DNA of 64,000 bases from Bacteroidota bacterium (GTDB lineage: Bacteria > Bacteroidota > Bacteroidia > Bacteroidales > Tannerellaceae). This document shows positions 36,390 through 45,439 of the stretch, piece after piece. A program made the translations under genes and the position numbers. Where the stretch lies: assembly GCA_023429375.1 (NCBI GenBank), contig JAEYVY010000003.1:62001-126000 (forward strand), written 5' to 3'. The notes under the pieces are model-generated. The model was not told the DNA's origin, did no database searches, and saw nothing but the letters and a program-made list of their open reading frames with translations. Every line of letters begins with the position of its first letter. The stretch's first letter is position 1.

Positions 36390-37673
36390 ATGCGTCTGAA
36401 GTTAATCTTACTACTTATATGTTGTTCTTTTTTAAACGAAGGATATTCACAAGAACTGTTTTATAAATATTTCGAACCTAAATCGTTGCGTGTAGACTTC
36501 ACATTAAGTGGCAATTCCTCTTTTCAAATGGCTGCCATCGAAAAGTTAAGTGAAGAACCTGTATGGGGAGGTCCGGTAAAGAATTTGATAGAAAAGTTTA
36601 ACTATGGCGGCTATTTTGTACACGTATATGATAAGGAGAGTAACGAGCTTATCTATTCACGTGGGTTTAACACTTTGTTTGAAGAATGGCTGACAACGGA
36701 ACAGGCCAAAAAAGAAACGCAGGCATGGCCAAATTCCATTTCAATTCCCTATCCTAAACAAGAAATAATTTTCGAACTTCTTGTGCGTGATAAACAAACT
36801 ATGCAATTCAAATCCTTGTTGAAACAAACGATAGATCCCCAATCAATTTTTATTGACCGAAGCAAAAAGCATGAGCACCATATGTTTTGTATTCAAAAAA
36901 TGGGCGAGCCTTCTTCTAAGGTAGACCTCGTATTTATAGCTGAAGGCTATACCGAAGCCGAACTAGGTAAATTTGAGGCTGATGCCAAGCGTTTTGCTGA
37001 ATCATTGTTTACGATACCTCCGTTTGATTCTTGCAAGGATAAATTCAACATCTGGGGTGTTGGACTAATTTCCGAAGAATCGGGTACGGATAGTTCCGGT
37101 AAAGGCATTTTTAAAAATACAGCACTCAACTCCGGTTATTACACATTCGGAGTTGATCGTTATTTGACTACACCAGATTACCGTTCAATCAGAAATGCGG
37201 TTTGGAATGTACCCTGTGATGCCATCTTTGTATTGGTAAACACCGATACGTATGGAGGAGGCGGAATGTATAATTTCTATGCAATTGGATCGGCAGATAA
37301 TGAACGTACGCGTGAAGTATTTGTGCACGAATTCGGACACAGTTTTGCCGGTTTAGGCGACGAATACTTCTCCTCAGAAGTGGCTTACAACGATTTTTAC
37401 AATCTCAAGCATGAACCTTGGGAGCCCAATATCACCACACTGGTAGATTTTGACAAGAAATGGAAAGACCTGCTTTCTTCAGACACCCCCATTCCTACTC
37501 CATTGACTGATCAATATAAAAACAAGACAGGTGTATTTGAAGGTGGTGGTTATTTGTCAAAAGGGATTTTTCGCCCGGCAGACCATTGCATGATGCGAGA
37601 TTTTGCTCCGTTTTGTGCTGCCTGTACCCGTGCTATTCTACAGATGGTAGCATTTCTCACTGATGAAGAATAA
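36390..37673 (+). CDS. M64 family (IgA peptidase-like) metallopeptidase
   Basis: The 427-residue protein has a signal peptide (cleavage after GYSQ) and an N-terminal beta domain of about 140 residues like that of M64 family members. The catalytic part contains VDLVFIAEGYTEAE, then VHEFGHSFAGLGDEY at about 312-326, where the two His and the distal residue bind zinc and the Glu is catalytic. Four cysteines lie near the C-terminus. Despite the family name, the Bacteroidales members have unknown targets; it may cut host or microbial proteins outside the cell. It is transcribed alone from its own promoter; guaB follows after 95 nt with a promoter of its own. Confidence 0.92.
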   Translation: MRLKLILLLICCSFLNEGYSQELFYKYFEPKSLRVDFTLSGNSSFQMAAIEKLSEEPVWGGPVKNLIEKFNYGGYFVHVYDKESNELIYSRGFNTLFEEWLTTEQAKKETQAWPNSISIPYPKQEIIFELLVRDKQTMQFKSLLKQTIDPQSIFIDRSKKHEHHMFCIQKMGEPSSKVDLVFIAEGYTEAELGKFEADAKRFAESLFTIPPFDSCKDKFNIWGVGLISEESGTDSSGKGIFKNTALNSGYYTFGVDRYLTTPDYRSIRNAVWNVPCDAIFVLVNTDTYGGGGMYNFYAIGSADNERTREVFVHEFGHSFAGLGDEYFSSEVAYNDFYNLKHEPWEPNITTLVDFDKKWKDLLSSDTPIPTPLTDQYKNKTGVFEGGGYLSKGIFRPADHCMMRDFAPFCAACTRAILQMVAFLTDEE

Positions 37674-37723
37674 TTATTGAGGAATAATAAAATTCTAGAA
37701 ATACAATTTTGAAAAGAAATGAT

Positions 37724-37731
37724 TACTTTTG
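37724..37731 (+). promoter_or_regulatory. -7 promoter element of guaB
   Basis: TACTTTTG matches TAnnTTTG, 37 nt before the guaB start. Confidence 0.5.
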
Positions 37732-37768
37732 TGCGATTAATCATTCATCCGCAAAATAATTAATCATT

Positions 37769-39262
37769 ATGGCAATTTATTTAAACGATGTATCAAGAAC
37801 CTTTGGTGAATATCTACTGATACCCGGACTCACAACCAAAGAATGTATACCAAGTAACGTCTCGCTCAAAACTCCTCTGATTAAGTATAAAGCTGGCGAG
37901 CAATCAGCAATCACATTAAATATTCCTTTTGTTTCAGCAATCATGCAATCTGTATCCGGTCCGGAACTGGCTATAGAATTGGCTCGCAATGGTGGATTAT
38001 CGTTTATTTTTGGTTCGCAACCTATCGACAGCCAAGCTGAGATGGTTCGTAAGGTAAAGAAATTCAAAGCTGGATTTGTGGTGAGTGATTCAAATCTTAC
38101 ACCCGAGCATACATTAGCAGACGTGGTTAAGTTAGTGGAAACAACAGGTCACTCTACTGTAGGTATTACTGATGATGGTACTCCAAACGGCAAGTTATTG
38201 GGAATGGTTACTAGTCGTGACTATCGCGTTGAGAAAGATCCGAATGATAAGAAGGTTAAAGAATTTATGACCCCATTTTCTAAACTGATTGTTGGAAGAG
38301 TTGGATTGACCTTGTCTGACGCCAATCAGATTATTTGGGATAATAAACTCAATACGCTGCCTATTATTGACGAAAACGACAATCTGGCTTATTTTGTTTT
38401 CCGTAAAGACTATGACAGTCACCGTGAGAACCCGAACGAACTGTCAGGACCTGACAAGAGCCTTTTGGTTGGTGCCGGAATAAATACAAGAGATTATAAA
38501 GAACGTGTACCTGCGTTGGTTGAAGCCGGTGTAGACGTACTTTGCATCGACTCATCAGACGGATATTCTGAATGGCAAAAAGAAACGCTGCAATGGATTA
38601 AAAGCAATTATGGAGACAAAGTTGCTGTTGGCGCAGGAAACGTGGTTGATAAAGAAGGATTCCTTTATCTTGTAGAAGCCGGAGCTGATTTTGTAAAAGT
38701 CGGTATCGGTGGTGGTTCAATCTGTATCACACGCGAACAGAAAGGTATTGGCCGTGGTCAGGCTACAGCCTTGATCGATGTTGCTGAAGCCAGAAATGAA
38801 TACCAGAAGAAAACAGGTATCTATATCCCAATATGTAGTGATGGTGGCCTTGTACACGATTACCACATGGTATTGGCCTTGGCTATGGGTGCAGACTTCT
38901 TAATGATGGGACGTTACTTCGCAAGATTTGACGAATCTCCAACTAAGATTCTACGTATCAAAAACAATTATGTGAAGGAATATTGGGGAGAAGGTTCTAA
39001 CCGTGCTCAAAACTGGCAACGCTACGATATGGGTGGAACAGAAAATCTTAAATTTGAAGAAGGTGTGGACAGCTATGTTCCTTATGCCGGTAAAATGAAA
39101 GATAATCTGATGATGACTCTCGGAAAGATTAAAGCGACTATGTGCAGTTGCGGTAGTATAACAATCGATGAACTACAGAGAAACGCTAAAATTACTTTAG
39201 TTTCGTCTACTAGTATCGTAGAGGGTGGTGCTCACGATGTTATCCTAAAAGAGCATTCTTAA
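37769..39262 (+). CDS. guaB: Inosine-5'-monophosphate dehydrogenase
   Basis: The enzyme oxidises IMP to XMP with NAD, the first committed step to GMP. The barrel has two CBS domains inserted at about residues 100-225 ([28 protein letters not shown] in part). The active-site loop contains Cys319 in [14 protein letters not shown]. The later SDGGLVHDY and [13 protein letters not shown] blocks bind IMP; the flap has [12 protein letters not shown]. This long-flap form is one seen in Bacteroidetes. The length of 497 residues is normal. A strong two-way terminator separates it from the convergent GH51 gene. Confidence 0.96.
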   Translation: MAIYLNDVSRTFGEYLLIPGLTTKECIPSNVSLKTPLIKYKAGEQSAITLNIPFVSAIMQSVSGPELAIELARNGGLSFIFGSQPIDSQAEMVRKVKKFKAGFVVSDSNLTPEHTLADVVKLVETTGHSTVGITDDGTPNGKLLGMVTSRDYRVEKDPNDKKVKEFMTPFSKLIVGRVGLTLSDANQIIWDNKLNTLPIIDENDNLAYFVFRKDYDSHRENPNELSGPDKSLLVGAGINTRDYKERVPALVEAGVDVLCIDSSDGYSEWQKETLQWIKSNYGDKVAVGAGNVVDKEGFLYLVEAGADFVKVGIGGGSICITREQKGIGRGQATALIDVAEARNEYQKKTGIYIPICSDGGLVHDYHMVLALAMGADFLMMGRYFARFDESPTKILRIKNNYVKEYWGEGSNRAQNWQRYDMGGTENLKFEEGVDSYVPYAGKMKDNLMMTLGKIKATMCSCGSITIDELQRNAKITLVSSTSIVEGGAHDVILKEHS

Positions 39263-39294
39263 TTTCTCTGAAGAATTTTAAATCAACAATATAA

Positions 39295-39339
39295 AAAAGA
39301 CCCCAACCGTGATGATAAATCTAACGGTTGGGGTCTTTT
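39295..39339. terminator. Bidirectional terminator between guaB and the GH51 gene
   Basis: AAAAGACCCCAACCGT (39295-39310) and ACGGTTGGGGTCTTTT (39324-39339) form a perfect 16-bp stem with T-runs on both strands, serving both convergent genes. Confidence 0.9.
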
Positions 39340-39353
39340 ATTTTTCCCGATAA

Positions 39354-41834
39354 TTAGTCTAGTTCGAATTTCAAAACACTGATTGAGTTTGGAGGAAAAC
39401 GATAAATCATAGGCATACCTATCGTAAACGAATGATGTTTGGTCACAGGTTGTATCAAATCTGGCATTTCAAAGGTATTCTTGTCTTCAGGCTTTCCTTT
39501 GATTTCAATCACTTCTATTTCACTTTTTGTATTTGCCCCTTTAATCTTCAATTCCGTAATCTCATCGTGGTCTGTCGTATTGACAACTTTCAGATAGAGC
39601 ATATGATTGGCTTCGTTGACTGTTGCAACAGAAACAAGGGATGGCAGTGACTTCATCTGCACTTCATAAATTAACTCACCATCTATGCTGCATTGCAGCA
39701 AATCATCTGTTGCCTTAAGCGATATTTTATATTCACGATGACTTTCAAAAATGTAAGATTTAGGAGTAACCAACGTATCTTTTACACTTCCGGCTTGATG
39801 GTAGAAGTATAAAGTTTCTGCTCCCATAGTAAGCCCTATATGACTGCTTTGATCGCCACTAAGCCCATTATCCCGGATTCTCAGTTGGATGGGATCACTC
39901 CCCTTTGTCCGTTTTATTGTTGCAGCAAACTCATAATTATATTGTCCCGAGTCGCCCAAAAGAATATAATTCCAACGGTTAACAGCCGGTCGAAGCACAT
40001 CGTTATCTATCATCCAGTCACCAGAGATTATTTTATGTGTTTGTATCGTCGAACCATTTATTTTTACATCTTTTATTTCGTAGCTATCATCAAACAATTC
40101 AATCGATGCTCTTCCTTCCATCACATAGGGCTTAGAATAAGTATCCACTTCGCTTGGAAACAACTGCTCCCCTCTATGCGATCCAAAAAGTTTAAACAGA
40201 TGGTAGGATGGTGTACGCAGAATACTGTCCTTTTTAAATAGCAGTATTGGATTTCTGTTTATCTCATATTCTGCATTTCCAAGCACTGGAGCAAATGCAA
40301 CCTTCTTAACCGTCTGAGGGCTTTCTTCTATGCCAATCAAAAAGCAAGCTTCAGCAAGGGCCGCTCTCAACGTACCTCCGTAACGAGGACAAGTCACACC
40401 CATTTCACCTATAAAAACAGAGGTTCTGTTTATGGAAGGACGCTCCTGTTTATAACGCAGATTGTTTGCAATTAAGAATCCCGGATTGGAGTAAATATGC
40501 GAGTCAATCCACTCTCCTCTCAACTTATCGGATACCTGCGAACTGCTGATTACGGTCACCTCCGGATATACCTTGTTTATGGCATCTTTAAACAGCTGGA
40601 AACGTTTTTGATATTCTGTTCCATAATTTTCACTTCCTATTTCAATAAATTTCAGATTAAACGGTTCAGGATGCCCATTCTTAGCACGCATTTCACCAAA
40701 CAAGGAATCGACCGGGGCATTGGCATAGGCTATGGCGTTAATCGCCTCTTGTACCCATTTGTCCATTTCATTAATGACTTCATAACGTGGACGACGATCT
40801 TGATTAGTCACCCCACTATTGATGACATAAATAGGTTCTGCTTTCAAATCTTCACAAAGTTGGAGGTATTCATGATAACCCATTCCGTTTGATGTGCCAT
40901 ATCCCCAAATATTCCAGAAGTGTTTTCTTTCTGAAATGGGCCCAATTGTCTCTTTCCAAACAGGAAAAGTACCGTTTGTATACCCCTCAACAAATAGCCC
41001 TCCAGGGAAACGGATAAACTTCGGGTTTAATTCGGATAGTTCGGTCATCAAATCTTTCCGCTGTCCATTCGGACGCTCCATCCAGGTTTGTTGTGGAAAC
41101 AATGACACAACATCTAAGTAGAAATAGGCATTTTCGGTCGTTGTAAATGTCAAATTAGCATTATTCACATCTTCCGTTGCTGTAAATACATGTCGATATT
41201 GCTTCCACTCATATGAAGGTGTCACGCTAAACGTGTCACTGAGTAAACGCTCGCAGTCCTTATCTTCAAGAGCAACCGTTATTTGTGCCGGATTCATCGA
41301 AGATGATCGAATATAGAACGAGAGATTATAACGCTCTCCTTTCTTTAAGGGTATTCCCTTATATCCTTCTGCAACAAGCCCTCCCCTTTGTCCTTCTTTG
41401 CTGTAGACAGCTACGGCTAACGAGCGACGGTTATTTTCGCTAATAGGATTTATAATATCATATGAAAGATAGGTATAATCCGACAATCGTCTCCATCCGG
41501 GAACAGAATCTGGTGAAGGAATCGGTAAAGTCCATTTATTAGGAGTTACCAATACGCCTCGTGTCCTGTCATATGCACTGTGTAAGGGTAATATACCGTC
41601 TTCAAAGCTTCTGTTTTGAATCAGTTCTGCATATAAACCTCCTTCAATAGCATGATTGATCTCTTCGATTGTCAATCCGTATAAATCAGGGTTAACAGCT
41701 GTCGGAGTGACTTCCATATCTATCGTTATCGTAGACGTATGCGCTACCTCCGGCATACAGCGAGTGAATGTAAGAATAACCCCAATTAAGAGTAGTGTAT
41801 GTATAAGTGTATGCTCTCGTTTAATTATAGCCAT
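39354..41834 (-). CDS. GH51-like alpha-L-arabinofuranosidase lipoprotein
   Basis: The 826-residue protein has a lipobox (FTRC, Cys26). Residues of about 35-260 include a strand-rich CBM4/9-like part (YNLSFYIRSSS). The GH51 barrel follows (FIRFPGGLFVEGY, WGYGTSNGMGYHEYLQLCED in part), then a beta-sandwich. A LamG-like/DUF1080-like beta region ends the chain. The likely acid/base is Glu402 (EIGSEN) and the nucleophile Glu477 (FIGEMG). In clan GH-A the residue before the acid/base is almost always Asn; here it is Ser401. The family removes arabinofuranose from arabinan, arabinoxylan or arabinogalactan. It is alone on its strand with its own promoter at 41856-41863. Confidence 0.85.
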   Translation of the reverse strand: MAIIKREHTLIHTLLLIGVILTFTRCMPEVAHTSTITIDMEVTPTAVNPDLYGLTIEEINHAIEGGLYAELIQNRSFEDGILPLHSAYDRTRGVLVTPNKWTLPIPSPDSVPGWRRLSDYTYLSYDIINPISENNRRSLAVAVYSKEGQRGGLVAEGYKGIPLKKGERYNLSFYIRSSSMNPAQITVALEDKDCERLLSDTFSVTPSYEWKQYRHVFTATEDVNNANLTFTTTENAYFYLDVVSLFPQQTWMERPNGQRKDLMTELSELNPKFIRFPGGLFVEGYTNGTFPVWKETIGPISERKHFWNIWGYGTSNGMGYHEYLQLCEDLKAEPIYVINSGVTNQDRRPRYEVINEMDKWVQEAINAIAYANAPVDSLFGEMRAKNGHPEPFNLKFIEIGSENYGTEYQKRFQLFKDAINKVYPEVTVISSSQVSDKLRGEWIDSHIYSNPGFLIANNLRYKQERPSINRTSVFIGEMGVTCPRYGGTLRAALAEACFLIGIEESPQTVKKVAFAPVLGNAEYEINRNPILLFKKDSILRTPSYHLFKLFGSHRGEQLFPSEVDTYSKPYVMEGRASIELFDDSYEIKDVKINGSTIQTHKIISGDWMIDNDVLRPAVNRWNYILLGDSGQYNYEFAATIKRTKGSDPIQLRIRDNGLSGDQSSHIGLTMGAETLYFYHQAGSVKDTLVTPKSYIFESHREYKISLKATDDLLQCSIDGELIYEVQMKSLPSLVSVATVNEANHMLYLKVVNTTDHDEITELKIKGANTKSEIEVIEIKGKPEDKNTFEMPDLIQPVTKHHSFTIGMPMIYRFPPNSISVLKFELD

Positions 41835-41855
41835 ATAGACATTCGTATTTCAATG

Positions 41856-41863
41856 CAAAGATA
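41856..41863 (-). promoter_or_regulatory. -7 promoter element of the GH51 gene
   Basis: The minus strand reads TATCTTTG, a perfect TAnnTTTG match, 22 nt before the GH51 start. Confidence 0.5.
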
Positions 41864-42181
41864 AGTATTTACACCCTTATTAAGTGGTTGTTTATTGAAA
41901 CATAGAAGGATGAAAAATGAATATCAATACACAAACGTTGTGTTATCCATTTTTAGTGACAAAAAATATAGTATTTTTGACCAATTATAAAGCACATAAA
42001 ACCAAAAAGAGATAGGTTAAAAGGTTAATTTTGCGTTTTGTTTATTATAAACTTTGATTATTCAATTTTTATGGAAATCCAAAGATTGATTTCCAAAGAT
42101 GGTAATCGGTGAATACACTATCGATTATCTTGATTAATAAAATATCCAAGCAGGTAGAAAATCTATTGTCTGTCTGCTTTC
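41864..42181. other. Intergenic region between the divergent GH51 and nucleotidyltransferase genes
   Basis: I see no ORF here. It holds a plus-strand TAATTTTG element at 42026-42033. Near 42073-42097 there is a duplicated TCCAAAGAT inside a short GGAAATC/GATTTCC inverted repeat, about 90 nt before the ATG. Confidence 0.4.
42026..42033 (+). promoter_or_regulatory. Candidate -7 element of the nucleotidyltransferase/CDP-alcohol operon
   Basis: TAATTTTG matches TAnnTTTG and lies 149 nt before the first start codon, which would give a leader long enough for control elements. It is the only match in the region on this strand. Confidence 0.35.
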
Positions 42182-42898
42182 ATGAAACAACTTAATATGG
42201 ATTACGCAATAATAGCAGCTGGAGAAGGTTCCCGATTGGTTCAAGAAGGTATCAAAACTCCGAAACCATTGATTCGTCTTCATGGGGTAGCCCTGATAGA
42301 CCGATTGATACATATTTTTCAAGAAAATAAAGCTTCCTCAATCAGCATCATTGTGAATGAGGAGATGAAGGAAGTACAGGAGCATCTAAAGGCGTTAAAG
42401 CTTGATATTCCTTTAAATATCTGTATTAAGAGCACTCCTAGCTCGATGCATAGTTTCTATGAACTGAGCCGATTTATTAAAGGTGAAAAATTATGCTTAA
42501 CTACGGTAGACACCATTTTTTATGAAGATGAATTCAAACATTACATCAATCAATTCATTGAAGATAAAGAGTTTGATGGCTTGATGGCTGTGACCGACTA
42601 TATAGATGATGAAAAGCCTCTCTATATAGATGTTGATGAAAATCTTACCATCCGTAATTTTTATGATACGAATGAATGCGGATGTAAATATATTTCCGGA
42701 GGTATTTATTGCCTGAAGCAAAACGCAATTAGTGTTTTGAAGGTCGCTTTGGAATCCGGAATGTCGAGGATGCGTAATTATCAAAAAACGCTTGTGAAGG
42801 AAGGATTACAATTAAAAGCCTGCCCATTCAAGAAAATCATCGATGTAGATCACGCTGAAGACATACAAAAAGCTGAACTTTTTCTGAAACAACATTGA
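42182..42898 (+). CDS. Sugar/polyol-phosphate nucleotidyltransferase
   Basis: The protein of 238 residues is a single NTP_transferase domain. It has the pyrophosphorylase signature AAGEGSRL at 12-19, then KTPKPLIRL with the Lys at 28, and a metal-binding TVDTIFY stretch near residue 102. It has no acyltransferase or other added domain. Enzymes of this size make CDP-, GDP- or dTDP-linked sugars or polyols. Since the operon also has a CDP-alcohol phosphotransferase, CTP and a phosphorylated polyol (as for inositol-1-phosphate cytidylyltransferase) are the most sensible substrates; this is inferred. It is the first gene of the cluster. A second ATG at codon 6 is also a possible start. Confidence 0.85.
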   Translation: MKQLNMDYAIIAAGEGSRLVQEGIKTPKPLIRLHGVALIDRLIHIFQENKASSISIIVNEEMKEVQEHLKALKLDIPLNICIKSTPSSMHSFYELSRFIKGEKLCLTTVDTIFYEDEFKHYINQFIEDKEFDGLMAVTDYIDDEKPLYIDVDENLTIRNFYDTNECGCKYISGGIYCLKQNAISVLKVALESGMSRMRNYQKTLVKEGLQLKACPFKKIIDVDHAEDIQKAELFLKQH

Positions 42899-42900
42899 AC

Positions 42901-43758
42901 ATGACAAATATTACAATAGCCGGAATTTGTCGTAGAGACAAATTCTCTCCAAATCATATCGGAAATGATGCTGCTATCTTTAATCTGACTGCAGAACATT
43001 TAAAGGAGATAGGATGTACAGTAAATAAATATACTGAGTCCGACCTGATACTTGGTGATATTAAAGAAAAGTATATCTTTAACATGGTGCGTGAATGGCA
43101 ATCCATTCATAAACTACAGGAAATGGAAGATCAAGGAGTTAAGGTAATCAATTCGGCGTATGGTATTGATAATTGCACACGTGAAAAGATGACACGCTTG
43201 TTAATCAACAATCATATTCCTCACCCACGGAGTCTGTTCCTTAACACAAATGAAGATCCGGAAGAAGAGTTGAAAAATAGCGGAATGCAGAATTGCTGGA
43301 TCAAAAGAGGAGATTTCCATGCTATTCACCGAGAGGATGTAACTTATGTTCGCCATCTGGAAGAAGCAAAAGGCATCTTAAAAGAATATGCAATCAGAGG
43401 CATCCAAACGGCTGTGGTAAATGAACATCTGACGGGAGATTTAGTGAAATTTTATGGCGTGAAAGACACCAACTTCTTCTTTTGGTTCTATCCAACGAAT
43501 GCAAACCATAGTAAATTTGGACTAGAAACGATTAATGGTAATGCGAAAGGCATACCCTTTGATGAAAATGAACTTAAAGATATTTGTTCACGAGCAGGAC
43601 AAGTCTTAAACGTGAATATTTACGGAGGAGATTGTATCATTTCAGAAGATGGGAAAATACAAATCATCGACTTCAATGACTGGCCAAGCTTTGCTCCTTG
43701 CAGAGATGAAGCCTCAAAATATATAGCGGAACGTATTTATATGATGATTAATGAGTAA
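42901..43758 (+). CDS. ATP-grasp enzyme (RimK- or ITPK-like)
   Basis: The protein of 285 residues is an ATP-grasp enzyme. The pre-ATP-grasp half has NSAYGIDNCTREKMTRLLINN in short form, the usual helix before the small lid domain. CWIKRGDFHAIHRED holds the ATP-binding Lys. The end has IQIIDFNDWPSF, with Asp257, Asn259 and Asp260 as likely metal ligands. This last block resembles both RimK-type ligases and inositol trisphosphate 5/6-kinases (IDINYFP). So it may ligate an amino acid or phosphorylate a polyol. The start is the ATG at 42901; a TTG six bases earlier overlaps the preceding stop. Its own stop shares a base with the next start (TAATG). Confidence 0.8.
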   Translation: MTNITIAGICRRDKFSPNHIGNDAAIFNLTAEHLKEIGCTVNKYTESDLILGDIKEKYIFNMVREWQSIHKLQEMEDQGVKVINSAYGIDNCTREKMTRLLINNHIPHPRSLFLNTNEDPEEELKNSGMQNCWIKRGDFHAIHREDVTYVRHLEEAKGILKEYAIRGIQTAVVNEHLTGDLVKFYGVKDTNFFFWFYPTNANHSKFGLETINGNAKGIPFDENELKDICSRAGQVLNVNIYGGDCIISEDGKIQIIDFNDWPSFAPCRDEASKYIAERIYMMINE

Positions 43759-44684
43759 TGGAAGAGAATAAAAAACAAAAGTTTGAATCCACTCTGAAGT
43801 CTCTAGACACAGAAGAGTTTATTGATATTCATTTTTATCGACCAATAGGTTATCAATGGGCATTACTATTTAATAAGCTTAACGTTTCTCCTAATGCGGT
43901 AACCATAGCATCTATCTTTATCGGTATTGCTGCAGGGATTTGCTTTTACTATGAGGACCTAATGACCAACATTATTGGTATGTTATTACTTATATGGGCC
44001 AATTCTTATGATAGTGCCGATGGGCAGTTAGCGCGAATGACAGGAAAGAAAAGTGCGCTTGGACGTGTATTGGATGGCGCTTGTGGCGACCTGTGGTTTA
44101 TCAGTATTTATGCAGCCATCTGTTTGCGTCTTACTCCGGAGTGGGGTATTTGGATTTGGGTATTAGCAGCCATAACCGGTTATTTCCACAGCAAACAGGC
44201 AGCAATGGCAGACTATTATCGCAACGTCCACCTGCTTTTCCTGAAAGGTGAATCGGGCAGTGAATTGTCCAAATCAGACAAATTAGTGATAGAACAAGCT
44301 AAATTGTCATGGAGCAAAGATTTTATTTATAAGCTTTTCGGATTCTTTTATATCAACTATACAAAAGGACAAGAGCAGTTTACTCCTAAATTCCAGAAAA
44401 TGATGGAAACGCTTAATAAGGTATATACAGATAATATACCCGAAGATTTTCGTCAAAGATTCCGTGCAAAAAGCTTGCCTTTGATGAAATATACGAATAT
44501 GCTTTCTTTTAACACACGTGTAATCGCATTATTCATAAGCCTTTTCATAAATTTACCTTGGATTTATTTCGTATTTGAATTGACTGTTCTTAATATCATG
44601 CTCGTTTACATGGTCGTGACCCATGAATCATTCTGTGAAGAGTTTAGAAAAGAAATCTTATCAACAAAACAAGCCAATGACTAA
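43758..44684 (+). CDS. CDP-alcohol phosphotransferase, membrane-embedded
   Basis: The protein has 308 residues and five or six membrane helices (AVTIASIFIGIAAGICFYY, IIGMLLLIWA, WGIWIWVLAAITGYF, VIALFISLFI, LNIMLVYMVV). The family motif begins as usual with DSADGQLAR at 85-93 and GRVLD at 102-106. At position 110, where the last catalytic Asp is expected, there is Gly; an Asp follows at 111 (DGACGD). Members move a phospho-alcohol from a CDP-alcohol to another hydroxyl, making phospholipids or soluble phosphodiesters. A long soluble loop (about 150-235) is unusual for a phosphatidyltransferase. It overlaps both neighbours, so the cluster is co-translated. Confidence 0.85.
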   Translation: MEENKKQKFESTLKSLDTEEFIDIHFYRPIGYQWALLFNKLNVSPNAVTIASIFIGIAAGICFYYEDLMTNIIGMLLLIWANSYDSADGQLARMTGKKSALGRVLDGACGDLWFISIYAAICLRLTPEWGIWIWVLAAITGYFHSKQAAMADYYRNVHLLFLKGESGSELSKSDKLVIEQAKLSWSKDFIYKLFGFFYINYTKGQEQFTPKFQKMMETLNKVYTDNIPEDFRQRFRAKSLPLMKYTNMLSFNTRVIALFISLFINLPWIYFVFELTVLNIMLVYMVVTHESFCEEFRKEILSTKQAND

Positions 44685-45399
44685 ATTAGAAAACATAACC
44701 GGGATAATCTTTGATTACGGAGGAACTATTGACAGCAATGGTTTACATTGGGCTGAAGTAATCTGGGAAGCATACGAGACATTTCTTGTGCCGGTCAGCA
44801 AAGAGGTATTCCGTGAGGCATACGTCTATGGAGAGCGTACATTAGCCAAAAATCCATTGATTCAGCCGAATCATACATTTAAGGATATGCTACGTATAAA
44901 GATAGATATACAGATACAATGGCTTCAAGTTAACGACAAACTGCCTGCAAACTATTTCTGCGAAGACACATCTGCAGCTATTGCCGCTTGGTGTTATAAT
45001 TTTGCTCGTCAATCTACATCGAGAGCCAAAGCAACGATAGAAAAATTAGCTATCAGATATCCTATGGTTTTGGTTTCCAACTTTTATGGAAACATAGAAG
45101 CGGTATTAAAAGACTTTCAACTGGACAGTTTTTTCCAATCAATTGTTGAATCAGCAGTAGTAGGTGTAAGAAAACCAGATCCTCAGATATTTGCTCTGGG
45201 AGTGAAAGAGCTCCAAATGGAGCCTCAAAATATCGTCGTTATCGGTGATTCGTATGATAAAGATATCATTCCTGCGTCTAAGGTAGGATGCAAAACAATC
45301 TGGTTGAAGAACATTGGTTGGGAAGATTACAAAGGAGATGAAACTGCAGATATTATCATTTCCGATTTTAACGAACTTGAACAAAGCTTATTAGTATAG
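44677..45399 (+). CDS. HAD-superfamily hydrolase
   Basis: The protein of 240 residues is a HAD hydrolase with a C1 helical cap. Motif I is FDYGGTID with the nucleophile Asp13; the usual general-acid Asp two residues on is Gly15, as in some IA phosphatases such as YihX. Motif II is VSNFYGN, motif III has the Lys in VRKPD, motif IV is GDSYDKD. I infer that it removes a phosphate from an intermediate of the cluster. The start is the ATG at 44677, which overlaps the end of the CDP-alcohol gene by 8 nt. The longest frame would overlap by 62 nt and begin with unrelated residues. Confidence 0.85.
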   Translation: MTKLENITGIIFDYGGTIDSNGLHWAEVIWEAYETFLVPVSKEVFREAYVYGERTLAKNPLIQPNHTFKDMLRIKIDIQIQWLQVNDKLPANYFCEDTSAAIAAWCYNFARQSTSRAKATIEKLAIRYPMVLVSNFYGNIEAVLKDFQLDSFFQSIVESAVVGVRKPDPQIFALGVKELQMEPQNIVVIGDSYDKDIIPASKVGCKTIWLKNIGWEDYKGDETADIIISDFNELEQSLLV

Positions 45400-45439
45400 T
45401 TTAAAGCAGCATTTGCTTAACATATATAATTTGCATAAG

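Noticed and set aside
39354..41834. Treating the GH51 gene as part of the SusC-SusD locus
   Set aside because: guaB, an M64 peptidase gene and three promoter or terminator signals lie between them, and the transcripts are separate.
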